The notes: a model not told the origin generated them from the letters alone. Shown: positions 14,101-29,100, numbered from the stretch's first letter. The stretch: DNA of 64,000 bases from Planococcus citri (GCF_950023065.1 NC_088681.1:49944836-50008835); one strand, 5' to 3'. Numbers and translations are program-made.

Positions 14101-17100
14101 AAATTGTCTCGATAAAAATTATGAATTTTGAATTTTAAAAATCTGTAGTTAGGTAGCATAGGTACCTACTCTGAAATTTTAATGTTTTTTTTTTTTTTGA
14201 TGCGAGAAGAGGGGAGGGAAGATTGACTAAGTTCAAATCTTGGTTTTTAGGTTTCAGCAGACATCTCACGTATAGTAATTCGATAAGTTTTTTTTTTTGG
14301 GGGGGGGGGGAGGGACTTCTAAAGAATTCTACAATTTTGAAATGAATTAATCATTTGCGAACAAAATATTAAAAAAAATAATTCCATCGTTGAGAAAATG
14401 CATTTTTTCAATTTTCAGCAATGAGTTGTGAACGATTAGAGGTCGAAAAAGATTCATTTATTGGCAAACAATTTTACTTGACCGAATTCGTTCTTTTTAA
14501 TGAACGATTCGGTGGACTGATTTTTTTTGTAGTGATTCATTCGTGAACAAATTGGTCAAAATGATTCATTTTAATAAAACATGTTACTGGTCTAAATTCA
14601 TTCTTTTTATGAACGATTTAGTGCGTTTGAAATAATGATTTTACTAATAGAAGAACTCATTTTGATTTTTGAGGATCATTTTCAACAAATTTGTTCGCGA
14701 ACGAATCATTTTAAGATTCATTTTTTGATAAATAATATTCTTGACTGAATTCGTTCCGTTGATGAATGATAGTAGTAGGTTTAAAATGATTCGTTCTCAA
14801 ACGAGTCGGTTAGAAATGATTCATTTTTTGATAAAAGAAAAGATTTTTTTTATTTGATTGATCCCGTTGAACTATTTGCCAGATTTAAAATGATTCGTTC
14901 GTGAACGACATTGTCGAAAATGATTCATATGCTTTTGAAAGATTTTACTCGACTGAAGTCGTTTCGTTAATGAACGATTCAGCCGATTTTGACTGATTCG
15001 TTTGCGAACAAATCATTTTAAATTTACTAAATACCGTTCAGGAACGAGAATTGCGAGTGATTTTATTAAAAATGATTCTTTTTTTGATAAATATTGTTCT
15101 TAACAAGTTAACTTAATTCGTTCCGTTGATGAAAGATGGTAGTGGGTTTAAAATGATTCGTTCTCGAACGACGAGTCAGTCAGAAATGATTCATTTTTGG
15201 ATAAAAGAAAAGATCCTATTTCAATTGATTGGTCCCGTTGAACTATTTGCCAGATTTAAAATGATTCGCTCGTGAACGACATTGTCAAAAATAATTCACA
15301 TGCTTTTAAAAGATTTTATTTGATTGAATCGTTTCGTTAATGCACGATTTAGCCAATTGTGACTGTATTGTTCGCGAACAAATCATTTTAAACTTACTAA
15401 GTAAATATCGTTCGTGAACGAGAATTGCGAACGATTTGATTAAAAATGATTCATTTTTTGATAAATAATGTTCTTGACTGAATTCGTTCCCTTGATGAAC
15501 GATAGTAGTAGGTTTAAAATGATTCGTTCTCGAACTAGTCGGTCAGGAATGATTCATTTCTTTTTGATAAAAGAAAAGATTTTGTTCAACTTGATTGGTC
15601 CCGTTGAACTATTCGCCAGATTTAAAATGATTCGTTCGTGAACGACATGTCGGAAATGATTCATATGCTTTTTAAAGATTTTATTTGACTGAATCGTTTC
15701 GTTAATGAACGATTCAGCCTATTTTGACTGATTCGTTCGCGAACGATACATTTCAAACTTACTAAGTATCGTTCGTGAATAATAATTGCGAACGATTTGA
15801 TTGAAAATGATTCATTTTTTAATAAATAATGTTCTTAACTGAATTCGTTCTGTTGATAAACGACAGTAGTAGGCTTAAAATAATTCGTTCTCGAACGAGT
15901 CGGTCAGAAATGATTCATTTTTTTTCCTCGATAAAAGAAAAGATTTTATTCAACTTGATTGGTCCCGTTGAACTATTCGCCAGATTTATAATGTTTCGTT
16001 CGTGAACGAACTTATCGAAAATGATTCATATGCTTTTAAAAGTTTTTACTCGACTGAAGTCGTTTCTTTAATGAACGATTCAGCCCATTTTGACTGATTC
16101 GTTCGCGAACGAACTTGTCAAAAATCATTTATTTGTTCATAAACGATTTTAATCATATGCAATTTTTTTCGTTAACGAACGATTTACCTAGTATAGGATT
16201 TAAAATGATCCGTTAGCAAACGAATTGGTCAAAATGAATAAAATAATTCTTTTGTGCAAAAAAGTTATTTTTAAAATATCAGTTTTGAAAAATACTGCTC
16301 GATTGTATTGATCTAGTTCGTTAATGATGCAATCACACCAAAATAAATTGTTCACGAACGAATTTCTCTTCATCAAAAATGTTTTTTTTTCTGGCTTGAA
16401 GATTACAAACTTTTTTTATGATCTGTAATTCGAGGGTTCCAATTTGAAAATTTTCAAAATGAAGCGTTCATGTATTTTTTACAGCAAAAACAGAGAGTGA
16501 GAGAGAGAGGAACGACTCCTTGATTATCTAGGTATTGAAAACATGAGGCAAGAATTCTAATTTTTGAACCCAAATTTGTGATTAGCAAATTTAATACTCG
16601 AATAAAATTTTTCGGTGGGAGGGGGCGAACGTTTACCAAGATGTAACTCCCTTGAAAAATGATTTGATATTTGAAAAAAATTTCTGCTTGAACTTTTTTC
16701 TGTGAGACCATTATTTGAAGAACTAGGAAACGGGTCGAAGGCTTATCTTGTTGGAGAAAGGATGAGAAAATGGCAAATGTGACTCTTTCGGGAAAAATTT
16801 GGATTTTAAACTTCCTGTTTCATAATACGAGTAGACTTCTTTTAATATCTCGATCGAGCAAATTACCCATACAATGTAGACCTTTAAATCAATTCAACAT
16901 GGAAAATTTTGGATTTGGCTATAAAAATTGTCTCGTCAGTAAAACTGTCTTTAAAAATAATCACGTAATTAAACATGCAGCCAGACAAGCAATACGTCAA
17001 ATTAAGTTGTTTTTAATTCGATCAGAATCGTTCAAACATACGTGCATATTGAAAGATGAAAAAAAAATGAAAAATTACAAATCATTTCACCAAACACTCG

Positions 17101-20100
17101 AGCACGATTCGAAAAACCGGCTCGGTCCGCTAACGCGTGCTTTTAAAAAACAGTAAAGAGAGTTGAAAAAAACGCAGCAGCAGCAATTAAACTTCCTCTT
17201 AAATACCTATTATTTCCTACCTATCTAGGTACCTATATAAAAAACTGCATGAACAATCTCAGCCCCTTAAAAGCTTTTGAAAAACTTGGCATGGCTCAGT
17301 GCTGAGTCACCACTTATCGTAGGTACCCATTCCTTAATTAAATACCTACTTGAATACGAGGTTATTTATACAAAAAGTGAGGGAAAAAATTCCTAATTTG
17401 TTGAAAAATAATTGTAAAATGAAATATGTAGGTACACCGAGTGGCTGCTCTTTACAATGCATTAGTATTAATTATGATACTTGTCACGCCTCGTCAACAG
17501 GTTTGTTTTTTTTGCTCAACTCTTTCGATATTTCCAAGTCGTTAATTTTCCGACGCGGAACAGCTCCGAATGATAAAAGAAACGACTCGATTATTACGAA
17601 TAAAACATACTCGTAGGTAAGTAAACGATTTATGTACTTACTCGTAATTCGTGTGCCTTCGCCTTGGTCGACCTTATAGAGGGACGTGATCGAGGCGCGT
17701 GCATCAAAATACGAGTAGGTAAGTAAAATGTAGCGGTACAATGTGAACTATAAATCATGCGAACAGTTGGAAAATATTCAATATTGTTCCAATGCGTCGT
17801 ATGGCACCTATTGTTTTATTGGAAAGTATAAATTTTCCCACGAGAGTTGCGAAATTTTGATCTAATTTCAACTGTGGTTTTTTATGGGTGAGGTTATTTT
17901 TGTAATCGAAATTATTGTGTAGGATTCGGAATGAAATAGGTATTTAGTGGTACCGTATTACGTATTTAATTTAATTTACTCGTACAATGAAACGAGCAAC
18001 GAAAGTGTGTTCGAGTTGCAGAGTACCCGAATTCTTGTCATTATTTGGAGAGAGATAAAAAAAAAACAGCTACTACTGTTGATGTTGGTAATTAAATTAC
18101 AATGACAATTTTGTGGTATTTTGAAATCAACATGAAGAATTTTTCGAGTGTGATGCATACCTACGTCATTTTTTTAAAAAAGATTTTCAAATAAGTGATG
18201 AGATTGAAAAAAATCAACCCAGAAAACTCAATTTTGAAAATTTTTTCTCTTATTGTATTTCCTACTTTTTTCTACTTAGGTTAAACCGACACTTCCGGAA
18301 AACATTCTCCATAATTAGATCGATCAAAAACAAAAATACAAGATGAACTAAAATTAGTACACCTGGTTGATGACCTATTGAGCGTGTTTCATTGAGCAAA
18401 TATTGTCGACTCATTGTACGAGCCTTCAAGCCACTCATTCGCGAGTGTCAAATTAAACATAAATTATTTTAACACTTACCATATGAGCTTGGCGCGTTTC
18501 GTCGATGTAATGAGTGGTAATGATGACAGTAGTGCCTCCGTCTTTCGTTATTTTCACTAAATGGTCCCAAATGCTGTGTAAAAAAAAATTAATTATCGAT
18601 TTATATAATCATAGGATTAAAACAATCAGGGCAGAGTTATTGAGCAGCTGAAGCGGAGAGAATGGACAAGGGTGAAGAATATTTTTAAATTGTGTGGGAG
18701 AAGAAGAGAATTTGTAAATGATTTTCTGAAATGCAAAGTGAGATTAGAGAGTCGTTCTGTTTGGTTTTTGAGTAGAAGGGGAGAAAATTGAAAAAAAGCT
18801 ACCAATTTATATAGTTTAGAATTGAAGAGCTCTATTCCAAAGTGGGTCAAGTCATTTTAAAAAAAGGCACGTTTTACGGAGATTTTTACTTCAAAAGTGG
18901 GTTAAGTCATCGATTTTTCAAAGTAAATTTTTCTACAAGTAATTGTTCTATGTCCAAAGAAAGGAAAGTTGCACCGACTTTTGGAAACAGAACAAATTTC
19001 AGCATCGAAAACACTAAACGCATTTTTTGGAGGAAAAAATGACTTAACCCACTTTGGAATAGAGCTCTTCAATTCTATTTGAATAGTTGAATAGGATTTG
19101 GGACGAATCATTCGAGAATGACTTTGCTGCAAAAGGTATTCTTTTATTCCAGCTGATCATTTCCCGAATGATTTCATTGAAAATTTAATATTTTTGACTG
19201 AGAATATACCGAGGTAAATTTTCAAATGATTCAGATGGATCATTTGTGAACAAATTGACAATTTCCCCCTTTTCCTTTATCGTAGGACTTTCCTTCTCTT
19301 ATCTCTTTCTGCGATAGTGATCACGAATTAATTTTTTCACTGATTTATCATCGTACAGTTCTTTCACAGTAACTAAAAAATCTCAGAATTTTGAGTATCT
19401 CTTCAAAATATAAAAAAGGTATGTATCACTTCCTGCACTCTTCCTTTGATGCATTTATCGAATTTGTTGAAAATCAAATGAATGAATGTCAAGAATAGTT
19501 CGTTTGTAAACGACTAAATTAATCTGAAATTTTCAGTAAGAGACATAATTTTTCTTTCAATATTATATTGTATTTTTGAAAATTTAAATTTGAGTAAAAA
19601 TCGTTCGCTAACGAAGGAATCATTTTGGTAAATTTTCTGAATAAATCAAAAAATGCATTTTTTTGTGCGAAATGTTGTTTTTTTTAAATTTTTCAACGAT
19701 TTTGTTTGAGTTGATACGTACGAAGTTGACCAATAACACTAGGCAACAATTTTTGACTTTTTTCGTGTGTTCGGGTTGAAAATGGGCTTAATCGATAGTT
19801 TAGACCCTAAAACAAAAAACAGAGTGGGATTTTTCAATTTGAATTGTTTTTGTGGTCAGGAGAGATGATCAAAGTTTCAAAAATGGCCGTTTTTGCCCTA
19901 TTTCGCGAGTTTCTGGCGACACCAGTATTGTTTTTCGAAAAAAACCAAGATCATATTCGGATTCTACGCACTTTTTTAAGTAAACATCTTTCCCGGATTT
20001 TTGATTTTCGAACATTCAAGCGCATACGGAAGATTTTCGTTTGTAACACGAGATTTTTACTGCACGAGAGCCTCGCCCGCGCGAACACGGTTCCGCGCCA

Positions 20101-23100
20101 CGGTTACATCGTGGAGTAACGCCAGCGTCGCGCGCTCCGAGTTTTAAAATATGTTACAAACAAAAATCGTCCGTATGCGCTTGAAACTTCGAAAATCGAA
20201 AATCCGGGAAAGATGTTTACTTAAAAAAGTGCGTAGAATCCGAATATGACCTTGGTTTTTTTCGAAAAACAATACTGGTGTCGCCAGAAACTCGCGAAAT
20301 AGGGCAAAAACGGCCATTTTTGAAACTTTGATCATCTCTCCTGACCACAAAAACAATTCAAATTGAAAAATCCCACTCTGTTTTTTGTTTTAGGGTCTAA
20401 ACTATCGATTAAGCCCATTTTCAACCCGAACACAAGCATGCCGTTGCCTAGTGTAATTAGCGAACGAACGATTCATTTCAAAAAAAAAATTCCTCAACAA
20501 ACTGTTATTTTCATCAACTGATCAATTTTTTTTTTGAACGACTTTTCCCATGAACCTGAAAATGTGAGTACTTCAAATAAACCTGCCCATTTAATCGTTT
20601 GCGAATGAATCATCAAGTGATGAATTGGTTCTTCCCGAATCGTTTTCGAATGACTGAACTTTCAATTCGAGTCAGTTGATCCATTGGAAAGCTCTTCGGT
20701 CGATAAAGACGTGAAAAAGTTCAGAAATTCAAATTTTGAGTTGAGAAGTTTGCTCAAGAATCATAAAAAGTGGAGAAAGTGTGCCAAAATAAAACTGGAT
20801 AAAATGACGAATGAATTTGTTTCAATGATTTTATCGTAATATATTTTTTTTATCTACGAAAAAACATGATTTTTTTTCAAGGGGGGAAGGGGAAGGAGAG
20901 AGGAGGAAAATGAGGTTTATAAAACTGGAAAATTGATGAGAAAAATGTCGAGAACTTTCGACTCTGATTTTGCAAATTTTTTGAACACCGTTTTGTATAT
21001 TTTTTTGATGTGAGTTAGCTCCTGGCAAAGATCGTTCATGGTTTGTGAACGATTTGCTCAGATTAAAATTGAGCTGGACTGAGAAAATAGCCAAAAACAG
21101 CCTTCTACTTTTCCCCTCCTCTTTAAAATACAAAAATTTTCAAAATTTGAGAAAATGTGTTCAATTTTTTTGTTTTGATTGAAAAATTTCCCCTACGATA
21201 TGATAAATAAAAGGTTTCATCATTGGTGATTTAGAAAAACAGAGAAAACGGGAGGGGGAAGGAAAGAAAATACCTCTTTAAAAATAAAATTCATCTCAGG
21301 ATTTACATACATAAAAATTCTAATTCCAGCGAAGAGCTTACAATTTTTTTTGGAAAAGTATACTGAAAAATTTTCAAAGGTATTGAAAAATTTGCAAAGT
21401 TTGTGATTTCACCCTTCCTTTCTTTTCCCGGGTAATTCTTTTCATTTTTTTTTTATTCGAAAATTCGTGTACGTTTACGATTGATGATTATCCTTTTTTT
21501 TTTTGGATGCTTCAGGAAATTTGAGTCGGGTCAAATTCTTCTTCCCTTCTTCCCCTCATACTCTTCACCACCATTCCTTGGGCCTGTTCTGGAGGAACTA
21601 GTAAACAGTGAACGAATTTGTCAAAAAATTGTTCCTTGGTACATTTTTTCAAGTGATTTCATTCTTGGAAAATCATTTCATCATCTTTCAAGTTCAGGGT
21701 CTGGTGGAAGGGTGGGGGAGGGGCGGTTTCTTTGCTCTGTCTAGTGGTGCAAACTGATTCCCAAATGAGGAAAATTTTGGTCTGTCCAGTTCTAAAATTT
21801 TCAAAAGTGATGATTCATTACGTTTTTATCAAAAATAAATGGTCGGTGTAGTTTTGAAAATCCAAATTGACTACATCGATTTTGAATTTTTTTCACGCCC
21901 CTATCTCCCTTCCTCTTTTGATTTTTTTTCAGTTTGCATTTTAGACAGTTCTCAAAATACTTCCATATGAGGTAGGGTGAGAGAGAAGGGTGCAGAGGGT
22001 CAAATTATCGACCAATTAAATAATTATAAAAATACAAAGTGTTGTTTATTAAGCTAAATTTTCATTTTTAATGAAGCCCAGAGGCTCAGATTGTGCGCAG
22101 TGTTGCCAATCCATGCTGAAATTTGTCTAATTTTTTTGGAACAGCCTTTGAAAGTTGACTATGGTAAGGATACTGTACTAATTAACGGATGAATTTTGGT
22201 CCAGTATCAAAAATTTGTGCCATTGATTCATCCAAAGGCCATTTTTATCGACTTTTCAAAAATTGAAAAATTCAACAAGCCGCTGGAGGCAGGATGTCTT
22301 AAAAGAAGTGCGAGCAAATTGATTTGGGAGGAAGGGGGAGGGTAGGAGGAGGGTGGAAGGGCGAGAAGGGCTTTCTCAACGGGATAAAATTTTGATTTTT
22401 CTTCATGAGAATAAAGGAATCTTCGAGCATTTGAAAATTCACCAAAAATGTGAAAAAATATGAAAATCAGCGTTTAAAATTTTTTCACAATGATGGTGTA
22501 TTTTTTTGTTGGTATTTCATTTTTTTTATCTCTGCCAAAAAATTTTCTGTCCAATGACATAAATCCTTTTGAATGAATTTTTTTTAAAAAGATTTTCTAA
22601 ACAAATCTTTTGCATTGGGCTAAGTAATTCGATATCATTCCTCTCCTTTTCTTCTTTTCACTTTCTGATACCTGCTGCTCATAAGTATACGATATAAAAA
22701 ATGAAAAAAACATGCGTGTACCTACCTCTGTCTCAAAACTGGATCTACTCCTACTGTAGGCTCGTCCAAAATTAATAGTTCAGGTTCATGTAACAAAGCA
22801 CAAGCCAGAGATACTCTTCGTTGCTGGCCACCGCTGGAAACACGATAAAATATTCCATCATTACGAAACATTCTACGTACTAGCGAATTAACCTATCGAT
22901 ATATTCCCAATCCCATTTATATTTAACAGTTGAATGAACTCGAGGATTTCCAGTACATATCTCTATCTAGTATAATAGTTTACGTAGATGCCAATCGATG
23001 ATTAGAAATTCGATTCATTTTAATAGATTTTCAATTAAGTACAGGAAGAAAGTAGGTATCTACCTGTTTTTCGATACCTACCTACTAAATAAATTAATCG

Positions 23101-26100
23101 ATAGATTATACGAGTGTACGGTGCGAATTTCAACAGAAGATGGGTAAAAAAATTAGATATCTAGTAGAAGAAGATACCCTTGATGACGAAATTTTCTCCT
23201 ATTTGGAATCGGTCTATCTCAAATACATTCGTATAGAGTGGTATAGGTATACGACATTGAATGTATAATAAACAAAATATGGCATCGATTAACCTACATT
23301 TTAGGTGCTTAGTTGTCTACTTATTACCTACATATATTATTATTAGTTACTTATTATTATTTTTTATAGACGAGTATAGGTATTTAAAGCCATGAAATGG
23401 CATTTTCCGGGTGTTTTATTTTATGTATGCGTCTAATTCTGAAAATACTCGTAATAGTATAACCTCATCGAGATTTTGTTTCGCACGCTATTAACCCTGA
23501 TCGAGTGTAAACGAATTCATTGGAATTGGCCATCGAGTAGCATTACACACATCGTAGGACTACATAGGATCTCTATTCGTAATTAGATTCCACTCACCTG
23601 AGAACTTTTACGTATCTATCGGCAGACGGTAACATTAAAAAGTTAATTAAGAAGTCGACCTTTGGATTGATTTCTTTAGTTGACATGCCATTAATCCAGC
23701 CGAAATAGTACAACGATTCACGAATAGTGAATTCTTTATTCAATGCCACTTCCTACGAGAGAAACGGTATCATTAAAATCATGTCGTGTGAGATGAGAAT
23801 TCCCAACGGATTTTATTTGCTTAGATAGTCGAGATTCACAGACAGACAGATCGATTGGCAATGAGAGAATTGAGATATATACGTACTTGAGGCATGTACC
23901 CTATACGAGGTCCTGGAACACCACTTCCAGCAGATCCTGGTTTTCCTCCTAGGACCCATATTTCTCCAGCGTTTAATCTTCTCCTGCCTACGATGCAGCT
24001 TAGTAAGGTCGTCTTGCCACAGCCACTAGCTCCGAGTAAACCGTATCTGTAAAAAATAGAGAAAATTAGATGATCTGGAGTTGAAGCAAATGTTCTATTC
24101 TAGTTTCACGATGACTTTTCGTATATGGGGTTTTGTTTTCCCAATGAGTCATTCTGGTTAATTATCTAGCTCCGGTTTTATATTACTGTCCATAAATGTG
24201 TTTCCGTTCGAGATTAATTTGATGAGGTGGAAAATCATGTACCTTTTTTCGGCGGTCGATTTTACAATATTAATAAATGAGAAATATAATTTGGGAAGGT
24301 ATAACAGCACGTGTGTTACTGACATAGGACTTATGGCGGTAGTACGTTCGTACCAGCCTTGAAAAAGGTTTTAACATCGATTTCAGTTTATATATTATAG
24401 TTACTTGTAGATACCTATAATAATATTCTTCGTAATACCGCAAACGTAATAACTGCCGAACTGGTTCATTGCATAAATCTTTTTTGAAGCAAAAAATCGC
24501 CAGAAAATACTTATAGGTAACCTGTTGAGTTCGAGCACATTCATTGAGGTGCTCATATGTGCCATAGATAACCACCACCGACGACTACTAGATAGACGTA
24601 GATGAAGGGCATGGTGAATCACAACATTTATAGTTGAATCGTAATTATACCGACGAGAGTCTTGTTTTATACGAGTTTTTTTTTCTTCTTTCTTTTGCTG
24701 CGGTAGCATCGTGTGTATGTAGAAGTGCCAGTGTTATAGATAAAAATTTCAAGGTCGATTTCAGGAATTTGTGTGATGTGTTGGACTATTGGTGGTTTTT
24801 TTCTGTCATGGAACTTGTGTTTAGATTTTATAGAATGGTATTTGATTTGGTTTTTTTCTGGTATGTGTGGTTTCGATGAATTTCTAAGGGTTGGGAGGGG
24901 GTGAAGTGGAGAGGGAGTATGATCAGAGTTCAATTGATTGTGTAAAAATGATTTTTTTTTCGAAAAAAATGGGGAAAATTTTGAAACTTTGTTCAATTTT
25001 TTTTTTCAAAATTGAAAATGTTTTTGAATTATTATTTGAAAAGTCACCTGTAAAGTTGGAGATTGAATTGAGTTGAATGAATCAGTCAAGTGTACTGGAG
25101 AACTGCTCGGTTACATAATCGCTCTACTCATTCTACTCATATTAGTGTTGGAAAATAATCGTTTGTGTTTATGGAATTTTTTCAACGTTCGCGAATGAAT
25201 CGTTTGAAACATGAATTTCAAGTTTAGTTCCAATTAAGTGTGATTGACCATCTTTCTCGTGTGTATCTCTTGGCAACGATTTCAAAAATATTTCCACGAG
25301 ACTGGCCTGCAGCCAAAATATTCGTTCTGAATGGAAAATTGTTTTCATTTTTGAAAATGTTATTTTTTACGATCAAATTGTGATGTTCTCAAAATTTTGA
25401 GATTCTTGAGACAGTGCTGAATTTTTTCAATCTGTACTTATACCAATTTTATGAAAATTTCATCGACTTTTTTAAGCAGTTTTATTTTTACTTGTGTATA
25501 TTACAAGATTTTCACGATACTTAAGTACTTGATAATTGTTTTATTAATTTTTTCATTTTCTCATTTGAATATTTATTCAACTCTTCCAACCATTTTTCAG
25601 CAATTTGAAGTAATTTTCTTAATTTTTTATTATTACGAATCTTTGAAATGATTTCCAGATTATTTTCAGGGTGTCTCTTGATAAAAGTCGTAAATTTTTC
25701 TCGATAATCGTCGAAACAGAGGAACTTAACATCATAAAAAAAAATGAAATTTTGTTGGACGTGATGTATGGTAAGAGGAGAGTGATTTTCCCCTCAGGTA
25801 TTAAAATTTTGAGATTCCATTTTGACGAATAATTGTCCAATGAAATTGAGCTTTTCAATTTTTGATCGAAATAATATCTCAAAAACGACCCATCTTGGAA
25901 AATAAAAATCTATCCATACTCTTCAGACGAGGAACTTTTTTGCTCTACAATTTTATTTCCCTTCATTTTTGTTCTCTTTTTTGTGGTAACTTTGATTCTT
26001 CTGTGAGAGAAAATGCAAATTTTTCACACAATTCAGCTCAATAACGTGTCTCAAAAAACAACCTTTCTGGGAAAAATGATCAACAGTCTGCTGATATGAA

Positions 26101-29100
26101 ACTTTATGCTGTATTTTTTTATTTTTCGTAGGACCCCCTTTGATTCGACAACAAAATATCAATTTTAATGGGAATAAAATTGAAATTTTGAATTTTTTAA
26201 AAATTATTTGAACTGAAAAATCGGTTTTTTTAGAAAAATTCATTTGAAATAACGAAAAAAAATTAAATGAAATAAAATTGAAGACGTCATAGCAAAAAGG
26301 ACATATGTGTGAAAGTTGTATTTTGAGAAAAAACTGTTTGAAAGTTTGAGTGCTTGTGAAGTTTAGAAATGTGCATATTTGAACATGGTGACGATTTTAT
26401 CTTATTTTCCCACTATCTATTATATGAAATGCTATGCACCATCAGTCTGGAGGAAACTGTGTGTTAGCGGTAAGCGCTCAAACATTTCGAATTATATGTC
26501 CTTTTTGAAGCGAAAAATTGGCCAATTTTTTTTTTGATTTAAAAATGTTTTTGAGCAAATTTTTGGATTTAAACCAGGTAAATAATGGTTGATAACACAA
26601 AATCGACCATATGAGTAACCTATTATCTCTGAAAAAATATCGCGAAGTTGAGTAAAAAAAAAAAACAAAACAGACAAGTTTTTTTGGACAATTTTTTTTA
26701 TTGATTTAAAAATGTTTTTGAGCAAATTTTCGGATTTAAACTAGGTAAATAATGGTTGACAACACAAAATCGACCATGAGTAACCCATTATCTCTGAAAA
26801 AGTGAATTTTTAATCGACTTCGCAGTTTTAAAATGGAGATATCTCACTGGTTTTTCGACTTTGTGAAGTGGGGATGGTCTCATATGATAGAGGAAGGTCT
26901 GAAAAATAACAATATGGATTCGTCTCAAAAAGGACATATGTGTCATATATACCCCTTTTTGTTATGACGTCTCCAATTGTAGATCTAAGAATTTTTCTCC
27001 CGTAGAGTGTTAAAAATTTTACACTCTGGAATTTCGTTTTTTTTTTTTTCAATTTTTTCACATACCCTTATCATGTAAAATTGATTTCATGTGGTACAGA
27101 AATGAGAAGAATTGAAAAATTTTCGTCTTGAATGATTGATTCAAGTTGAACTTTTTCACTTCCGATAAAAATATTTCAAAAACAAAGCAGAATGATATTC
27201 CTGAAAAAAAAGGAATTGCTCTTCACTAATTGAACATTTTGTCAATGTTCTACCATTTTTTTTTATTTTTTTCAAATTGATTTTTTATAGTGGGAAGATG
27301 AGAAGAAGAAAAGTGTAATTTTTTGTCATAAGGAATTGTTTGAAGATGAACTAAGGTACTAATTTCAGCTCAAATTCGGTTTCTTTTCACTTTCTTTTTA
27401 CAAAATTTCAAATCCCCCTACCAAAAAAAACGATTTTCTGATATAAAAAATTTGAAAAAAAAAACAGATTATTGTAAAAATGGATTTTTGAGAAATGAAA
27501 AACGGTAGGTACTCTGAAAAATTGAAAAATGGCAAAATTATAGAGCATAAAATTTTCCACCAGGAAAAATATTTTTAAAAATACTTGCATCGAAAAATTG
27601 TGGGGGGGGGGGTCATTTCAGCCTTCTGTATCTTGTTTTTGCACCGATATTGGAAACGATTGAGTAATTTGCGAATGATTCAAATAATCAACTCATCGTT
27701 CTCAGAGATGGAATTCGAAAAATCAGTTCCTATGTTTGGCATTTGGACCAGTTTTGAACGAGATTCGTTTGAAAAATATTTGAAGAATGATTCGTTAATG
27801 GTTCATTTTTGAGTACCAAAAAAAAAAAAAGAAAGCAGGAAGAAATGAGTTATAAAATGTTGGATAATCTGTGATTTTTACGATTTTATTTTCAGTTTTT
27901 GATCTAATTTTCAGAATTTCCAATTTCTAATTTTGATTTTTAGTTTAAGTTTAATTTCCAGTTTTCAATTTCAATTTTAGTTTTTCATTTTATTTTTAAT
28001 TTTTGATTTCATTTTCAAAGGTATTTACCTCTCACTTCATTTTTAAAGTTTTAAGTTTTACTCTCATTTTTCGATTATATATAATTTTTTGATTGAAGTT
28101 TCAGAATTTTCCATTTGATTTTCAGTTTTCAATTATTTTTCCTGATCTTTCGGTTTTATTTTCTATTTTAATTTCAGTTTCAATTTTTGATCCAATTTTC
28201 AGATTTTTCAATTTCATTTTCGATTTCTGATTTCATTTTTCAAGTTTTTTTTTTATGTAAGTATCAGAATTTAAAATTTTTATTTTCAATATTTTAATTC
28301 TAGTCTTTAATTTGTATTTTTTTCGAATTTTTGGTTTCAATTTCAATTTTTGATTCTATTTTCAGGCTTTGCTTTGATTTTCAGAATTTTCAACTCCATT
28401 TTCGATTTCATGATTTCATTTTCAGTTTTTAATTTTATTCCCAGTTTTCGATTTCAATGTTGGTTTTCTGCAATTCAGTTTTTAGTTTTTGATTTAATGT
28501 TGAAAATTTTCAATGTTATTATCTATTTTTAATTCATTTTTTTTACACCTAATTTTCAGAGTTTTGGATTTTATTTTTCATTTTTTGGATTTCATTCAGG
28601 TGAACACACCTTACAGCTTAGCTGATTGTTTTTTTGGGAGGGGGAGGGCGTCTTCTAAAAAATGGATCATGAAAATTAATTTAATTTTAATTCAGAATAA
28701 AGATTGTTTTTTTTTCAAACAGATAATCAAGGTCTTCGAGAATATACTTGTTTATTTCGGATCGTGGAAAAATCACTTACCCGATGTGAAATGACGTGTT
28801 TTTTTTTTTGAAATCACAGAAAAGACGGATCTAAAGAAAGATGTACCCCTATCAAAAAGTAATCTAAGGTTAAATTACCTCACAATTTACCATTAGGTTC
28901 ATTTCGATCGAGCTTCACATTTATGAGAAATGCTGTTCCTAATTGAAGCATTAAACAAATTGTTCAGGTTTAAGGTCCCTTTAAATGATGCGAAATCGTT
29001 AACATAATGATCTGTGTTTTTTTCGAAGAAGGTGATTTCATCTGCATCGATTTAATCGTAATGGCCAAATTGTGGTTACTTACTCGTTTATCGAATGCAA

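Larger units (their letters stand above)
7878..18479. other. ABCH intron 6 (10.6 kb)
   Basis: It separates the H-loop exon from the end of the NBD. From left to right it holds degenerate GTTTG-type repeats (8176-8390), C- and G-homopolymer runs (8424, 8757), T/A-rich filler, the ~180-bp array (10330-11110), a more complex unique block (11990-13440), the ~365-bp palindromic satellite (14430-16390) and unique DNA to 18479. No exon was recognised in either strand. Confidence 0.8.
18574..22725. other. ABCH intron 5
   Basis: 4.15 kb containing the two inverted-repeat elements listed (18817-19077 and 19737-20453), scattered TTCGTTCGC-type words around 19600 and 20460-20650, and A/T-rich filler with G-rich runs from 20880 on. 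No exon was recognised. Confidence 0.8.

Noticed and set aside
16770..17156. 128-codon plus-strand open frame in intron 6
   Set aside because: No domain recognised and no transcript signals. It is adjacent to satellite DNA. Kept only as a remote possibility.
19844..20356. Mirror-image open frames MFLWSGEMIKVSKMAVFALF...
   Set aside because: Same reason: arms of a foldback element, and no transposase motif in either frame.
22101..22115. CAGTGTTGCCAAT, resembling a hAT terminus
   Set aside because: No inverted partner and no 8-bp duplication found nearby.
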